Assembly (NCBI GenBank): GCA_036250225.1
Contig: JAPZLL010000080.1
Span: 1-48,517 of the forward strand
DNA from: Cercophora sp. LCS_1
Lineage: Eukaryota > Ascomycota > Sordariomycetes > Sordariales > Lasiosphaeriaceae
Direction: 5' to 3'
Length of the DNA stretch: 48,517 nucleotides
Shown: positions 19,763 to 31,592 of the stretch, in pieces
How the letters are laid out: the number at the start of each line of letters is the position of its first letter
Position numbering within the stretch: position 1 is the first letter of the stretch
Notes under the pieces: generated by a model
Databases searched by the model: none
Seen by the model: the letters and a program-made list of their open reading frames with translations, nothing else
Told to the model about the DNA's origin: nothing
Position numbers and translations under genes: made by a program

Positions 19763-20900
19763 ATGTCCGACGTCAAGATCAAGATCCCCTACCAGCTGGG
19801 CTGGACGCTGGTCAAGGTCTATAACAACTCAGGCAACACGAACAGTTCAATGTTGTTCGATATCGACGTCAATAAGTCCATCGAATCTTCGTCCAGCGAC
19901 TTCACCCACACCGTTTCGGAACACTCCCGCAACAAGCTCCAAAAGCAATATTAGCTCTCCTCTTAATCCCGTCATACCCCCATAGCAACTGACGCCTTCT
20001 CTAGGGTCGACCCCAATACTTCAACCGCGGCAGTCTCCTCGGTCGTTGCTGCCTCAGCATCAGCTGATGTGTCGAACTCGACCGTGCTCAAAGACTTCCT
20101 CTCAGCAACCAAGGACGTAACGCGCAAAGAGGACTTTAGCAGCACAACGGTTAAAAAGCAGCAATCCCATATTAGAGCCAGCAACTAACCAAATTTTTAC
20201 CAGCACACAATCATAAGCCTTGCCTCAAAGCTCGAGCGCGCTCTCGAGGCGACCAAGATCCCAACCTCTGGACTAGGTATCTTTAAAGGCGTTGGCCTGG
20301 TTGCCACCACTCGCGTAGAGCGCTTCATTGGGACCATGGATATTGCTCGCGACGAGTGTGCGGCTAATGCACTCGGTGACCACATTTGTAAGGTGAGCGA
20401 CAAGACTAGTGATATTAACTTGGGGCAGGGAGAACTGTGAGTCGTCTTTTGTACTTCCTTTTTTTCCTTTTTCTTTTCTCTTTCTTTTCCTCTCTTTTCT
20501 CGATCCCACTTTTCCCATTCTAATCAGTCCTAGGCACGTCTGGATGGTTCCCAAGCAGACCACCGACCCGGGAAAAGCGGCCTCTGGCTTGGACGCCCGC
20601 ATCCAGAATCACAAAGAGGAGCTGGAAGGGCCTGGCCAAACGCGCTGGCGGCAATTATCGCTGCGTCTACACCAATCATGACAAGTACACCGATGCACGC
20701 GTTGTTGATGCAAGTTGGTCCGTAGCAGCGAGGGTTTGACCGTTAACGCCCAGCTTGAGAAGCTCAAGGGACTTGGAAAGGGGAGGTGGGTTTTCTTCCC
20801 TCCCTGTAGGCTGGCAATCTTTGAATCGTACTAATTTGTGCTCATGGCATTTAGGAAGCTTTGACATCAATCAAGGCCGCAAGGCCTACAGGGTCTTCTA
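19763..20900 (+). pseudogene. Multi-exon gene with MABP/Vps62-like motifs, frameshifted
   Basis: ATG 19763 starts M-S-D-V-K-I-K-I-P-Y. Later exons fit splice signals: intron 20150-20203 (branch CTAAC, acceptor CCAG, phase 0), intron 20437-20527 (GTGAGT...AATCAG, very pyrimidine-rich), and intron 20786-20854 (GTGGGT, branch TACTAAT, acceptor TTAG). The coding pieces end with G-L-A-K-R-A-G-G-N-Y-R-C-V-Y and then F-D-I-N-Q-G-R-K-A-Y-R-V-F-stop (20898-20900). Both resemble the D-x-N-x-G-x-G-G-x-Y-x-Y repeats of MABP/Vps62-type beta-prism domains, which associate with membranes. A 1-bp shift near 20625 and an unresolved first junction (19950-20030) break it. Expression is unknown. The function is not assigned beyond motif similarity. 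Confidence 0.4.
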
Positions 20901-21114
20901 AGGGTCTGGCAATTGGTTAAGTAAGCGAGGAGAGTCGGGCATGGCAGGCTGGTGGAGGGAAAGGGAATCTTGTCCAGGCTGCCCGTTGGATGAGGGGGAT
21001 CAAGATGGGTGTTTTTCTTGTGAATGGTAATAGCAGCAGCCACTCTTTTCCCCAAGTAGATAGCTCCCAAGGTAGTCTAAGGACTCAATCTTTCTGCCAA
21101 TTGCTCATTTTCAT

Positions 21115-21723
21115 TCAGATCAAACTAAACAAAGGGTGCGCGGAATCGGGTTTTGCTCCCCGTCTCACTCTTTCCCATCCTCCGGCGACAACCCCTCGAC
21201 GCTGAGCAGCAGCAGGAACAAGCCAGTAAATCACGAGATATGCCTCCTTGTAGACATCTCTCATGCGCCGTACCTGGTGACTGCGTTCTGCTTCGTTACG
21301 CTGGTTGGTGCAGATGGCGTCGACCCGAGTCACACGGTCTTCATTGTCGAGCTGGAGACACCGGAGGGCTTGGTGTTGGTTTTGGTTATGTTGGAGGACG
21401 TGTTATTGACTAACGTGGCGTTTGGGGTTTGATAAGCCCCATGCGTAGGAAAAAGCTTCATAGGAGATGGCGATTTTGCGCTGCCCGACCCGGGCTTGAA
21501 AGAGGGAGCCACAGGGGATTGTGGGGTCGCGGTCGCGGTCGCGGCGGAGGAGGAGGAGGGGGCTGAAGGCTAGGTCGTCGAGGTCGATGGGGACGTATAT
21601 CGAACATGCCGTATTCATTTTGCGGGCATGCCGGCGGATTTGGGCGGTTTTTGATGTGTTGAGGGGTGTTGATGTTGGGGCGCTGCACCAATATTGCAAA
21701 ACAAAACCTATAATTCCCTGCAA
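21115..21723 (-). pseudogene. HET (heterokaryon incompatibility) domain relic
   Basis: On the minus strand, Y-E-A-F-S-Y-A-W-G (about 21463-21431) is followed about 110 bp later by V-D-A-I-C-T-N-Q-R-N-E-A-E-R-S-H-Q-V (from about 21325) and M-R-D-V-Y-K-E-A-Y-L-V-I-Y-W-L. These are the signature blocks of the HET domain (YxALSYxWG ... DAICINQ ... QVxxMxxIY), in order and at normal spacing. They lie in different frames with a stop between. Upstream, 21723 to 21500 gives I-P-I-D-L-D-D-L, like HET protein N-termini. The rest of the protein is absent. HET proteins trigger cell death on non-self recognition; this copy is inactive. Confidence 0.7.
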
Positions 21724-22079
21724 ATATAGGGGATAAATAATATATCCTTTTCATCAGAGTATATGAACACCGTATGGACAAGGTTTCAGCATATTATTTA
21801 GACCCACTAAATCTTAGACGCTTTTAAGCTTCAACAAGTGACTCTGTTACGAGATCTTCAAATTCTAGCTGCTTCCAAGCCTATCCTCCTGTCGACTTAT
21901 ATAAAAACTTTCTTCATTCCACTTAATAATAATTTTGGAACCTCATCTCTTGTTCTGGGCTGTTTCCCTTTTGACATACAACCAGTGAGATTTGGGGAGG
22001 TTCTGAGTGGGAACTCCGCCGAGACAGCCTGCAACAGTTAAGGTCTTGTACCTAGGGTACGTACGTGACTAACTTGGCA
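21724..22079. other. Intergenic, no supported gene
   Basis: Slightly AT-rich. A 67-codon plus-strand ORF shows no recognisable feature. Confidence 0.4.
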
Positions 22080-22439
22080 TTTGGATCAGACGGGAGGGGA
22101 AGATGCACGTTGACGCGATGAGCAACGGTGAGGCCCTGAGGGGGTTGGCCCACCTGGGGCTGGAGCTCCTTCATGCCCCGGAGGTCGGCGAGTATGGTGT
22201 ACATTTGCCAGGCCCTTTCTTGACAATCCAGACTTGGAAAGTCATCTTTTTGTCGTTGAAGGAGTCAACCTCTTTCTTCTCCAGCTCGTGCTCGCCCTGA
22301 CAGCCGCCTCGTGGCGGCGGCCGAACTCTTTGTGGTTCGAGAATTTATAAATGGGCACTACGGCCCCGGTACTGGTGGGCACGGCGGCCCCAACGTTGGT
22401 GGGCATGGTGGCCCCGACGCTGTTGGTTGTTTGCAGCAT
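22080..22439 (-). pseudogene. Small frameshifted ORF relic, unknown
   Basis: ATG at 22439 starts M-L-Q-T-T-N-S and contains a duplicated Pro/Thr/Val-rich segment (T-M-P-T-N-V-G-A-A then V-P-T-S-T-G-A-V). In another frame E-L-E-K-K-E-V-D-S-F-N-D-K-K follows, and in a third Y-T-I-L-A-D-L-R-G-M-K-E-L. All three look coding and are colinear. The family is unknown. Confidence 0.3.
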
Positions 22440-22517
22440 GGCGCCGCGTCTCGATTGGTGTCTTTGGCAAAGATAGCAAGAGAGTTCTGGGTCTGAAGAA
22501 AGATCGATGGGGAACAG

Positions 22518-23546
22518 GTGGGGGTAAACCGAAAGGCCATCGACGCGTTGGCCGAATACTGCAAGGAGTACTCCCCCCATCGGAATCGTCACCAAGATCA
22601 CGTTAATGAGGTATATGTCGACATCTTGAGATCGAGGGACAGGCAGAAGTTTTCCGGCCACAAGTTATGGAAGGATATAAAGGACGAGCTGGTGATGACA
22701 GCCAAATGGACCGAGAATACCGATCACTGGGAGGAATGGGGCGGGGACACCAAGCTCCCCGCATTCGGAACACCGGAGATGCTGGTGGCAATCCACGCAA
22801 CCGCTGCCCTCGATCTGGACAGGAAGGGGAAGGGCAAAGAAAACAGCCAAGCATCGGTCAGCACTAAGCTAACGGAAGTGATGGAGAAGGCGGAACTCAA
22901 CTTCATCATCGACCCAGACATCGAGATGCCAGCGTTCTGGGCGCGAACTTCTGCAGCCACGATTGGAGAGAGAGAAATATGGACCCTCTCCCCAAGAACA
23001 ACAACAACGTCGCAAAGTCCACCACGCTCAACAAGATGTTCCGCATCGATACCCACCTTCACCCTGTCGACGGCCTACATCGACGACCACCCCGGCGGCC
23101 ACATCGACAGCTGCCCCGAAGGCCGCATCGAGAAACGCTCCAACGACCACGTCGACCAACACAGGCAAATGCAACAAGCTCCCCAAGAGAGAAGCAGTGA
23201 TGACGACAGCCATCCAATGGACCAACAAGGTATACCAGCAACGCGGCAGAGGGCCTGCGCAGAGAGCGCAAGTTGTCGAGCAACCTACCTACCTATTCAA
23301 GGCGCATATCGAGAAGGACGCCGACATCATCGTGACGGCGATCAAAGAGTACAACACCACGACACAGGACGTGGTCGACGACCTTCCGACCGAGATCCTC
23401 GAGATCGATGTTGACGATGCGACAGACCAAGAGCTGATAGAGAAACGCAGAGCCCTACCGGAGGCACCCAGGAAAATGGTTCGCGGGAGGGCACCATCGA
23501 GGCGGGCGGGCGGGCGAGTACTGCGACGAGGACGACGAAGAGGAGT
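22518..23546 (+). pseudogene. Lys/Glu-rich ORF relic, unknown, at least one frame change
   Basis: Frame one starts near 22518 (M-G-V-N-R-K-A-I-D-A-L-A) and is coding-like to about 22970, with W-K-D-I-K-D-E-L and a K-G-K-G-K-E run. From about 23080 a second frame gives a Thr/Ala-rich linker, then I-Q-W-T-N-K-V-Y-Q-Q-R and D-L-P-T-E-I-L-E-I-D-V-D-D, finishing Arg-rich at 23546. Either an intron or a frameshift lies between about 22965 and 23080; I see no convincing donor/acceptor pair. The family is not recognised. The linker suggests a protein with a helical head and a disordered middle. Confidence 0.35.
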
Positions 23547-23579
23547 AGACATCATGATTGTTTCCTTTGCGCTGCACTT

Positions 23580-23886
23580 TCAGCCTGTCTCGAGAATTAC
23601 CAGTCTCATGTCGTCCATCCTCCACGCTCTGGGAACGATGTAGGCGAAAATACCCTTCCTGATCATGGCTTCGATCTCAAGGTCGCTCAGCTTCTCAGCC
23701 AATTCGATACCCTTTTCCTGGGCGCCCGAGTTGAGTTTTGCCGTCGGCTATGAGCTCCTTTTCCGCAGCGCTGCACAAAGTTCAATAGCTGGAGTCACAG
23801 CGGGCAAAAGCGGGCATACCCTACCTATATAGCCTTGTCCTTGGCCATGTTGATTCCGTTTTGAGTGAGGGTGTTGATCCCCTCAC
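23580..23886 (-). pseudogene. Small two-piece gene relic, unknown
   Basis: The minus-strand segments are I-N-T-L-T-Q-N-G-I-N (about 23880), then a possible GTAGGG...GTGCAG intron (about 23826-23772), then A-A-E-K-E-L-I-A-D-G-K. After a 1-bp shift at about 23723 comes E-K-G-I-E-L-A-E-K-L-S-D-L-E-I-E-A-M-I through I-V-P-R-A-W-R to a stop at 23580. It is convergent with the preceding relic. A helical small protein is suggested; the family is unknown. Confidence 0.3.
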
Positions 23887-25074
23887 CCACACTGCAGCAA
23901 ACACGCACCCCTACCATACTCAGGCACGACTCTGCCATTTAAGCCACTTAAAAGGCAGGGCGGCCGTTCTGGTGCTATTTGAAGTTCCGGCGATGCTTGT
24001 GCTGTTGTTTTAGTAGTGGGCACTCGGTGGATGAAGCCCATGGTCCACGCCAACACTCAGACACAACCAACACAACCGACACGGGGAGTTCTGGAAGAAA
24101 TGCTGCGCGGACAAAGTCTACAAAGGCAGCCCATGACCCAAAGGTGCTTGAGCAACGGGATTGTTGTATTCTGACTTTTATGTCGGTGTGGACGATAAGG
24201 ATACAAATGTGTGTGAGAGGGTTGCTGTGGGACAGAGACATGCTGATTCTTGGGACTTGGTGGGGCCTGTTGTCAACCGTTAAATATAGGAAACGTCTCG
24301 CGGAGGTAAAATAACGTCAGAGACACCAATTCTGGTCGAAAAAACCCTTGTTCAATTCAATCAAGCAGTTGCAACCCAATTCAATCCCTATTGATTACAG
24401 AGATTCCAGTGTACGGTGTTTCCAATAAAAACAGTAGCCCTGGCCAGCTGAAGTGACTGCTTCAGTTCAGCTTCGCTGGGCCTGACTCAGCTCGCCAGGC
24501 CACACCTTCCACCTGAGCGTTCTGGCCTCTGCCTAGAACCACTTTCTTTCTGACAATGGCTAATGTCGACGTAAGGCGGATCATGTCGGGAAGGAACCCG
24601 AGAGCCGTGTTGATAAAGGGGTGCGTGAACCGCAGAGAATGAGCTATGTTTAGCCGCACCTGCAAAAGAATAGCAGAGGGCCCGGACTACGAAATCAACA
24701 GGAGCTGGAGGGTTTGCAGCCTTCCGGCATTCAAGCCTCGTATTACAGCCCGGATAGTCGCCTTAATATGGCGTCTGAACTATGTAGTGGAAGAGTACAA
24801 GAAGCTCGGTATCCTTAACGTGGGACAAGGGATCTTGTATCAAGTTACAACACTCTTCCTAGACTTATCTAGGGAATAATTGAAAATGACAAGACGTGGC
24901 TAAGAGTTTATCCCCGTTGCGGTGAATTCAGTATTTATTACCATGCAGCTTTGAAGTGATGCAGGTACCATGTGACTCTTGCCTCTCGCATTCCCATTCT
25001 TTGATCGTCTTGTCTACCATCGCTATTCCTTTCATAAGTAAGACCAGAGCGCCTACCTTCTTCCTCTCCCGAAC
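23887..25074. other. Intergenic with weak ORFs only
   Basis: Plus-strand ORFs at 23979-24314 and 24646-24879 (the latter starting M-F-S-R-T-C-K-R-I-A) show no domain that I recognise. No tRNA or repeat was seen. The 3' part should contain the downstream region of the membrane-protein gene that ends at 25075. Confidence 0.35.
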
Positions 25075-27026
25075 TCAGACATGTGGAATCATCTGCAACC
25101 ACGAAGGCGTCCAATATAAGCCAACAGGCTGCGCCCGCAAACATATGAAAGCCCCAACCACTAGATACATTCGTGCAAGAACATACCCAAGCAGGCCCGC
25201 GGCGAATGCTGCGAATAATGCGAAATCTATAACGCCGTCCAGTATTTTTGGAAGTACCATGCGAAAGACGGAATTGTTGTGTATCGTCCCTACCATCGTC
25301 AAGACAGGAAGCGCAGCCATGGTGTAAACTGACGACACGAACCATAACTTCGACTCGACCAGTGAAGGAAAATCGAAGTGCAGGGCTGTCAGGTGGATGC
25401 CACCGTAAAGGAGCGGCATGAATGTCAAAAGAGTTGCGGTGAGTCTAGGCTGAGTCGGCATTTTCGAGAGGCGAGCAAGATTCATTATCGCTTTGAAGAG
25501 TTCTATAACAATCTCTGAGCCACTGCTTACGGCGCGAGACTCTTCGGTCCTTTGCTGTAGATTCCCTATCCGATGGGAAAATGCCAGGTGATAGTCGCAG
25601 TCGGGATAGCGCATAGGAAATGGCTTCTCGGAAAAACACTGTGGATGTCGAATCGGGCCGTCTTTTCGCTCGATGGCCTGGATGATCCGCTGCCACCTGA
25701 GAATATCCGCCGGCGTAAAAGAAGCCCCCGCAACATTTCTCAAGGTCAGGCCGAAAAGCTCAGCTACATGCTCTTCAAAAGCAGAGGGTGGCTTGTCGCT
25801 GGCCTCTACTCCCAGTCCGAACCAGAATCTTTGGCCAAAACGAAGGAGATACTTCTCTCGTCGTTTTTTGACAGTGATAACGCCATCAGAGCTCATAGGT
25901 GCAGCTGGATATAATCTTTTGACGCAGTTCATCGTTGAGGACGAGATGCTGCATTGCTCAGTTGGGATAAGAGATTCTTGATACTGTAATAACGATCTTG
26001 TTAGACGTCGCCAAAGGGGTTCGGGAGGGGGGCCTAATGAACAGTGACGGGAAGACGGGACTGTACCATGAGAGCAATGATGTCTTCAAATCCAGAGATA
26101 TCCAAAACCTCTGGATCTTGCACATCTTTTGGCTTCTGTGCCACGCCCGGGTGTCAGTACTAATAGTATTTGCGGGTTTCCGTTTGAGCCTTACGTAAAT
26201 CCACAGCAAGAATATTGTAACAGCGCAAACAACATGCACCATGGTGTGGACCTCGAGTAGCGACAATGGCGAGCCATAGATCTTTCGTACGATGCATTGC
26301 ATCGCCATCCAAGTCATCTGGGTTACGACCAGCATCTTCCCAATGACATCGACTTTGCTTTTGTCGTCGATCCGAGATGTCGGAATGTTGATAAAGTGGC
26401 CGTCTCTTGCTAGTTGGAGCACGCCATAGGAAGTCAGCCTCAAACGACCTGAGCCTTGTTCCCCCCTGGACCGCCTCGATTCGGGTCGCTCGATATCATG
26501 CACAGGGACTTCGACGCCTCCCATAACGACAAAGAAGCCATATTTAAGGTTAAATGTGTATTTGTCCCGCTGTTCCTCCACGTCAGCTTGATGACGTCAA
26601 GGGGCGTGTAGAACGAACTGTGTTGCCGCCTGCTGCTACTGACTCGACGTCAGTTGACGGTGGCATGCTAGCAAGAAGTACATTGAGCCCTTTGACCAAG
26701 TCCCGTGCCTCGAGGAACTGTGAAATGGCGAGGTATAGCACAATCTCCGGGGCGATCAGACCAATGAAGACCCATTTCGCTTTAGAGACGATCGTGTGGG
26801 TAAGCTTGCTGCCGATTGGGACATTGAGGTGTAACGCGGTGTAGATGGAGGCGACGAGGGTGATGACGCAGCTAAAGATAATGTCGGTTGTTCCGCGAAA
26901 GTCGGGGCTCGAGACAAAGCTTGGGGCGGGAATAGTTCCAAGGGCCGTGAGGTTGTCTTGATTCTTGAGGATCAGGGCCTGGAGCGGATCAGGCACTCCG
27001 GTGCTAGTTTTCGGCGTAGTTAACAT
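25075..27026 (-). CDS. Fungal multi-pass membrane protein, four exons, 579 aa
   Basis: Exons: 26640-27026, 26195-26569, 26067-26135 and 25075-25983. The introns of 70, 59 and 83 bp keep phase 0. The second has GTAAGG, branch TACTGAC and CACAG; the third has GTACAG...TTACAG; the first uses GTAGCA with branch CTGAC before AACAG and is least sure. The assembled frame is continuous (387+375+69+909 nt). Hydrophobic segments lie at about residues 46-70 and 85-108, around the exon 2 M-G-G motif, near the end of exon 2 (A-V-T-I-F-L-L-W-I-Y) and several more in exon 4. The ends (F-R-G-T-x-D-I-I and A-R-M-Y-L-V-V...W-L-Q-M-I-P-H-V) match a widespread uncharacterised ascomycete membrane family, known from memory. 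Location: membrane; substrate or role unknown. It appears intact, unlike its neighbours. Confidence 0.78.
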
Positions 27027-29122
27027 GGTAGGTTTGGTTCGTTATGATGGAGAGAAACAGAGAAGTGGAGTTGGTGCTCACCTCGATGGTTTTTTTCTCT
27101 CCTGGTCAGGCGCTGGGGCTGAGGCAACCCCCGAAACTCCCAACTATCACCAATCGGATGGCTTCGCTGCTTCCAGCCCCGGCTCCCCTGGTCCTTCCAC
27201 CCCTGCACTGACCACCAACAGCTCTTCCAGACATTATCTCTGCAGGCACAGCCCCTATTTCTGAGCGCGGCTGTTGAGGCTTGGAAGCCAGGGCTTGAAA
27301 AAGTGGGGAGGTTGTGGCCCAGGCTTGAGGGTCCTAGCCTTTTGAACACTCAGAAATAGGATCTGTGTCGATTTGCACGAAATCAAGGCTTGCGTCACCC
27401 GCCGCTTTCTAGCCTTTTTACCGCTGTAACTCCTTACAGGTGTAGTTGGAGAAGCAGTGATAGAGATCAGAACGGGTTCCAGATGCTAAACACGAAGGGA
27501 ATGGTGCCAGAGACAATTTCACCACTCAACCACTTCTGGCCCCTCCAACAACCCCTGATCCAACGCTGCGTATAAAGCAAAGGAAACAAATATAGGGCCC
27601 CAAATATAAAGCAAATTGAGGGCCTCGATGCAGCCAAACCAAGGCAAATCTGACCACATCCTTTGCTCTGACTATTTGTCCACCCTGGGACCGAATGCAA
27701 CGGCCCTTGCTAGGCTTGTTTCATGCCATCCCGAGTGGACGTGATAGGAAGAGCCTTTTCTACCGATGACTATGTCTTAGTTATAAGAGGCCGGTGCTTT
27801 CCTTTGACATTTACTTCAGCACACTGGGACATGGGATGGCGCCCAGTGGGGTGGCGAAGGGGCGCTGCAGGATGTCAGAATAGACGCCCGGCCCATGTTC
27901 GACTGCGGTGAGGAGCTTGCGGCCGCGGAGTCGGCAGCAAAGACAACTCACACCGGCCCGCAATACTTCGCCGTTCCTCTCCTTCAATTTTTTTGGAGCG
28001 AGCTGGAAGGAAGGTCATCTGATGTTCTGGGAATCGTACTCCGCTCACTGGATTCTCAGAATAGCAGATTCCAACGCTGCGCTGCCTTTAATTCATCCTC
28101 TCGGTTCAGCAATGTGTACGACATGGAGGGTCATACACTGGAGTTCAACCCTGGTATCTTTGACAGATTGAAGCTGTCCGACTCGGACCTGGGTGTTGAC
28201 ATACATATTGTCTAGCTCTATGTTAGAAATCGCGAGAGAACACGCCATTGGGGGGGGAGGCTCTTCCAGTAGCTGAGCTGCTATGCATCACACGTCTATC
28301 GATTCTCTCGTCCATTACTAGAACTGCTAGTTAAGCTTTCCTTATATTCCTCTCGATCACCTAAATCCTACAACTTCAATATTATGCACCCTCCGGGAGC
28401 ACATCATTGCCCTGTTTACCTCGCTCTCCTCTGTTAAATCCGAACTCCCTGTTAACAACCCTTTCTCTGGAGACGTGAGGCGAGATAATGAGGCGCACCA
28501 GATGCACGTCTTATGCCCGAGGATGGTTAGCGCCTGACTGTTCAAGGGCCGACCAACTCCCGAACCCCCTTATTATGGGCCAGTTACTCGATGATATATT
28601 AATCAGTGACGTCCAATGCCAAAAGACAGTCAAGGCTGCAGTGTCTTCACCTTGGGCCAACCGCCGAGAATGCTCGGGCGCCTTTTCCATTGAACCATGA
28701 CACCATGCCTGACCATGCTGCCTCAGTGGTATTCAATGCGCAGCTCTGATAAAGGACAACGCCGGTGAAACTACAGCTAACAGGGTTTGAGAGAAAGTCT
28801 AGCGTGCTTTTCCGATTCCCGAGGACAAGTGAGATCTGATACGGGAGAGTTTGGATACGTGCCAGAGCTTGCGGGGATTCTCGAGGCATCAGGCTATAGT
28901 GAGGCCTGTGACAAATTGAAGGGCCTCGGGGAAACCTATTTGCTACTTACCTTTCGTACTCTCTGAGTTGGCTTATCCGGCTGAACACGTTTCGTCCTAC
29001 ATGCTTGGACTTGTTGGGGACGGTGAAATCCTGGCGTTTTTCCACAACATTGGTGTCTGAACCGACTCTTTCGTCATCTTTCCGAGGCTGTTCGCTTGGA
29101 AGCCACCCTCAAAATCCTAGCA
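27027..29122. other. Intergenic with one orphan ORF
   Basis: The only coding-like stretch is a 106-codon plus-strand ORF at 27895-28215 (M-F-D-C-G-E-E-L...D-L-G-V-D-I-H-I-V) with no recognised family. The first about 300 bp hold the promoter side of the membrane-protein gene. No repeat or RNA gene was recognised. Confidence 0.35.
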
Positions 29123-29221
29123 ATGGCACCTAACAAGGCATCATGGCTTCACAAAGCCGGAAGCCCCCTTGAAGTGGGCGACGATCCATGTCCCAGTTGC
29201 CCTCCTCCTTGCATCTAACAC
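29123..29221 (+). pseudogene. N-terminal fragment like a medium-chain dehydrogenase/enoyl reductase
   Basis: ATG 29123 gives M-A-P-N-K-A-S-W-L, then A-G-S-P-L-E-V-G-D-D-P, and soon stops. Fungal zinc-type alcohol dehydrogenase/enoyl reductase-like proteins begin in this way (MxxNKAAxL...PLEVxxxP). No GroES or Rossmann motif follows, so only the first about 25 residues are recognisable. The match is short and could be chance. Confidence 0.3.
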
Positions 29222-29499
29222 TCAACAGAATAATCCAATCCTCTTGTGCACCACACCCCTGACCAAGTCCGCCCCCCTGAATGACGGCGTCGTTGTCCTC
29301 ATCGCTCTCGAATCAACCGTCTGCGCCTCTGTGTCGCCACACCCGGAGTCACTCTCCCCGATATCCCAACGTCGGGCTCTTGGCCTATCGTATCTCTCCC
29401 TCGAACTAGTATTGCTGAATAAACCCCACGATGTCGATGGCGGCTTCTCGTCAGTCGGCTCCATGACGGCTCAAGTCGCCACATACAGCAGCCGGTTTG

Positions 29500-30060
29500 G
29501 AGAGACTTTGTCGCGGAGGCATTGTGCTCGGCACCCTCTAGGGAGCATCGAATCAACCGGCGGTTTGAACAAGTGTCGGACACTCAGACCCAGGTGGATG
29601 GAGAAGAAGCCTCCGACGAGGAAGTAGAAGATGGAGAGGACAACTACTACTCGTTACGAGAAATAAAATCGTTCTTGATGTCATCCCCGGCATTCAGAGG
29701 TCTTCAAGTTATCCAAACCATTACCGCCTACCTAGAGGAAGGTAGCCCAAGGATCGACAAAGCCCGGAAAAACAACTTGTCAATCAAAAGGGCGCGGTCG
29801 AGACTTCCCCAGCGGATACACCTAGTCACCCCAATGAAATTGCAAAATTTGTCTCGCAATTATTGGAGTCTCGACGTCATAATGCCATGACACCATCCGA
29901 CGATGACGCGCTGATCGCAGGGAAAAAGGCTGACAATAATGAACTGGGCGAGGTCAAGTTAAACAGTGATGTGGAAGTTCTAATCCCGGGGAAAGGAACC
30001 CCCACGGAGGATTATGTTATATGCCCGGCAGGGTCTTTACCAACCATCCCTGGCACCTAG
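29500..30060 (+). pseudogene. Acidic ORF relic, unknown
   Basis: A 122-codon frame contains an acidic stretch (D-G-E-E-A-S-D-E-E-V-E-D-G-E-D) and then S-L-R-E-I-K-S-F-L-M-S-S-P-A-F. In an overlapping frame at 29863-30060, E-L-G-E-V-K-L-N-S-D-V-E-V-L-I-P-G-K follows. The S-I-x-x-F-L-x-S-x-A-F style resembles the start of a group of large fungal proteins of unknown role. It is a frame-broken remnant. Confidence 0.25.
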
Positions 30061-30211
30061 GTACCTTATCCTAGAGCTCAATGACGACAAGGAAAAAACC
30101 ACTATGGGCTCCTTGGAAGTGTTTTATACAACATTTTTGGCTGTATCCGGAGGATTTACGAGCCTCCATCAGAGCAGCGGCATCAGAGGGTTCGGTGGAA
30201 ACATGAATTGA

Positions 30212-31592
30212 ACTCGTACAGATTTAACTACGTTGCCTCGAACTATAATGCTAACGATGCCGCCCAATGTTTTCCTTCTTTCGCAAGCGAAATGGCGTGA
30301 TTCAAACAGAACCCGGGGGCTTCCAACGACAACTTCTACTTTAACTGGTGCCGAAGAAGGACCAGCATAGCATTTTCCTTTTGCAGGTTATAAGGCGAAG
30401 GAAAAGCAAGAGCGCATGTAGGTATTGTATAAGTATAGTTGGGATGTGCATATAATTGAGGTCCGGACTACACGGCGTTGAGCCTAGCTTTGGCGGTTGA
30501 TATTACGTTGAGTTTAGTTATATCCGTGATTAAGTAGGTCGGACTTGCTGAGATGCATGAATGAGGAGGGTTTACAGGAAGGCAATGGGTTGTTAGAAAA
30601 CGAGCCTTTTCCAACGACACATCACCTCCGCTCTTTCCATCTGTGGTGCAAAGATGGGACCGCGCAGCCGGGGACGCTGTTGGTCACCTCGGATGACCTC
30701 CAGGCTACTATCGGCTTAACGCCCTCCGCGCGCAAAATGCCTTCCTGTTCTGGGCTGGACTGGTACTGTTCGGATCGTGGGTTTAGCAGAGGGGGTTGGA
30801 GACGAGTACGAGGGATGCTATGGATCAGTCGAGTTGTTGGGCTTGGGATGGGGGTTAAGGACTTTTTTATGAGCGAGTGGAGTCGGTATTCTGAGATGGA
30901 GAGGTTGAAGAGTCAGGGAATGGGGACGGGGTATCAGGGTACGAGGGGGAGGGCGGGTTGGTAAAGACGGACGAGAAGAGGTAGGCTTTTTGGGTATGGG
31001 TAAAAATAGATGGATAGATGGGATTGTGGGATGTTCTATGCTTGTTGGTTGGATTGGAATTGGGCACTGGTGGTGGGGGCGGTGTAGCCTATCTGCTACC
31101 ACGAGCTGTGCGACGATGTCAGCAATTTGGCGCTGGATGCTTGGACTGAATACCAAGGTGAGTTTTTCACGGTGAAGATACGGATATCATTAACGCATGA
31201 AGTAGTTGGTCGCTCACTCAGTTGCCATCTTTACCCGGTCGTCTGACGGGTTCCCTGATAGGACAAACGACTGGACGTGAGGTTGGATCGCCGCCCTGGC
31301 CGACGCAGTTGATGGCGGCGCTTGTTGGCTGCCAGCCACCGGCTCACGAGCAACGCCAATATGGCCTTGACGATCACGCTGCTCTGTGCGCCCCGGTTGA
31401 ATGTCCCTTCCTCCTCTTCTCCGGGTACCAGCAGCACCGCCTCTATTTCTCTGCGTGTGCAGCGGCTCGTCGTCGTGTAATGGCACTCGTCCGTTACCAC
31501 GGTCATGATCGTGGATTTTGGTTTGGGATCGTATTGGATCGGGGTGATCACCTTGCAACTGCGATACCGAGAACCCCCTCTGGGACGCTGGC
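30212..31592. other. No supported gene
   Basis: Overlapping Arg-, Gly- or Pro-rich ORFs on both strands (up to about 140 codons) are mirror images of low-complexity GGT/GAG runs and lack domain features. The tail may belong to the broken membrane-protein gene that follows. Confidence 0.35.

Noticed and set aside
20455..20510. Long pyrimidine tract as a regulatory CT-box
   Set aside because: It lies within a GTGAGT...AATCAG intron and is better explained as its polypyrimidine content.
30545..31156. Opposing 139- and 112-codon ORFs
   Set aside because: Each is the low-complexity complement of the other (Gly/Arg against Pro/His); neither shows a domain.
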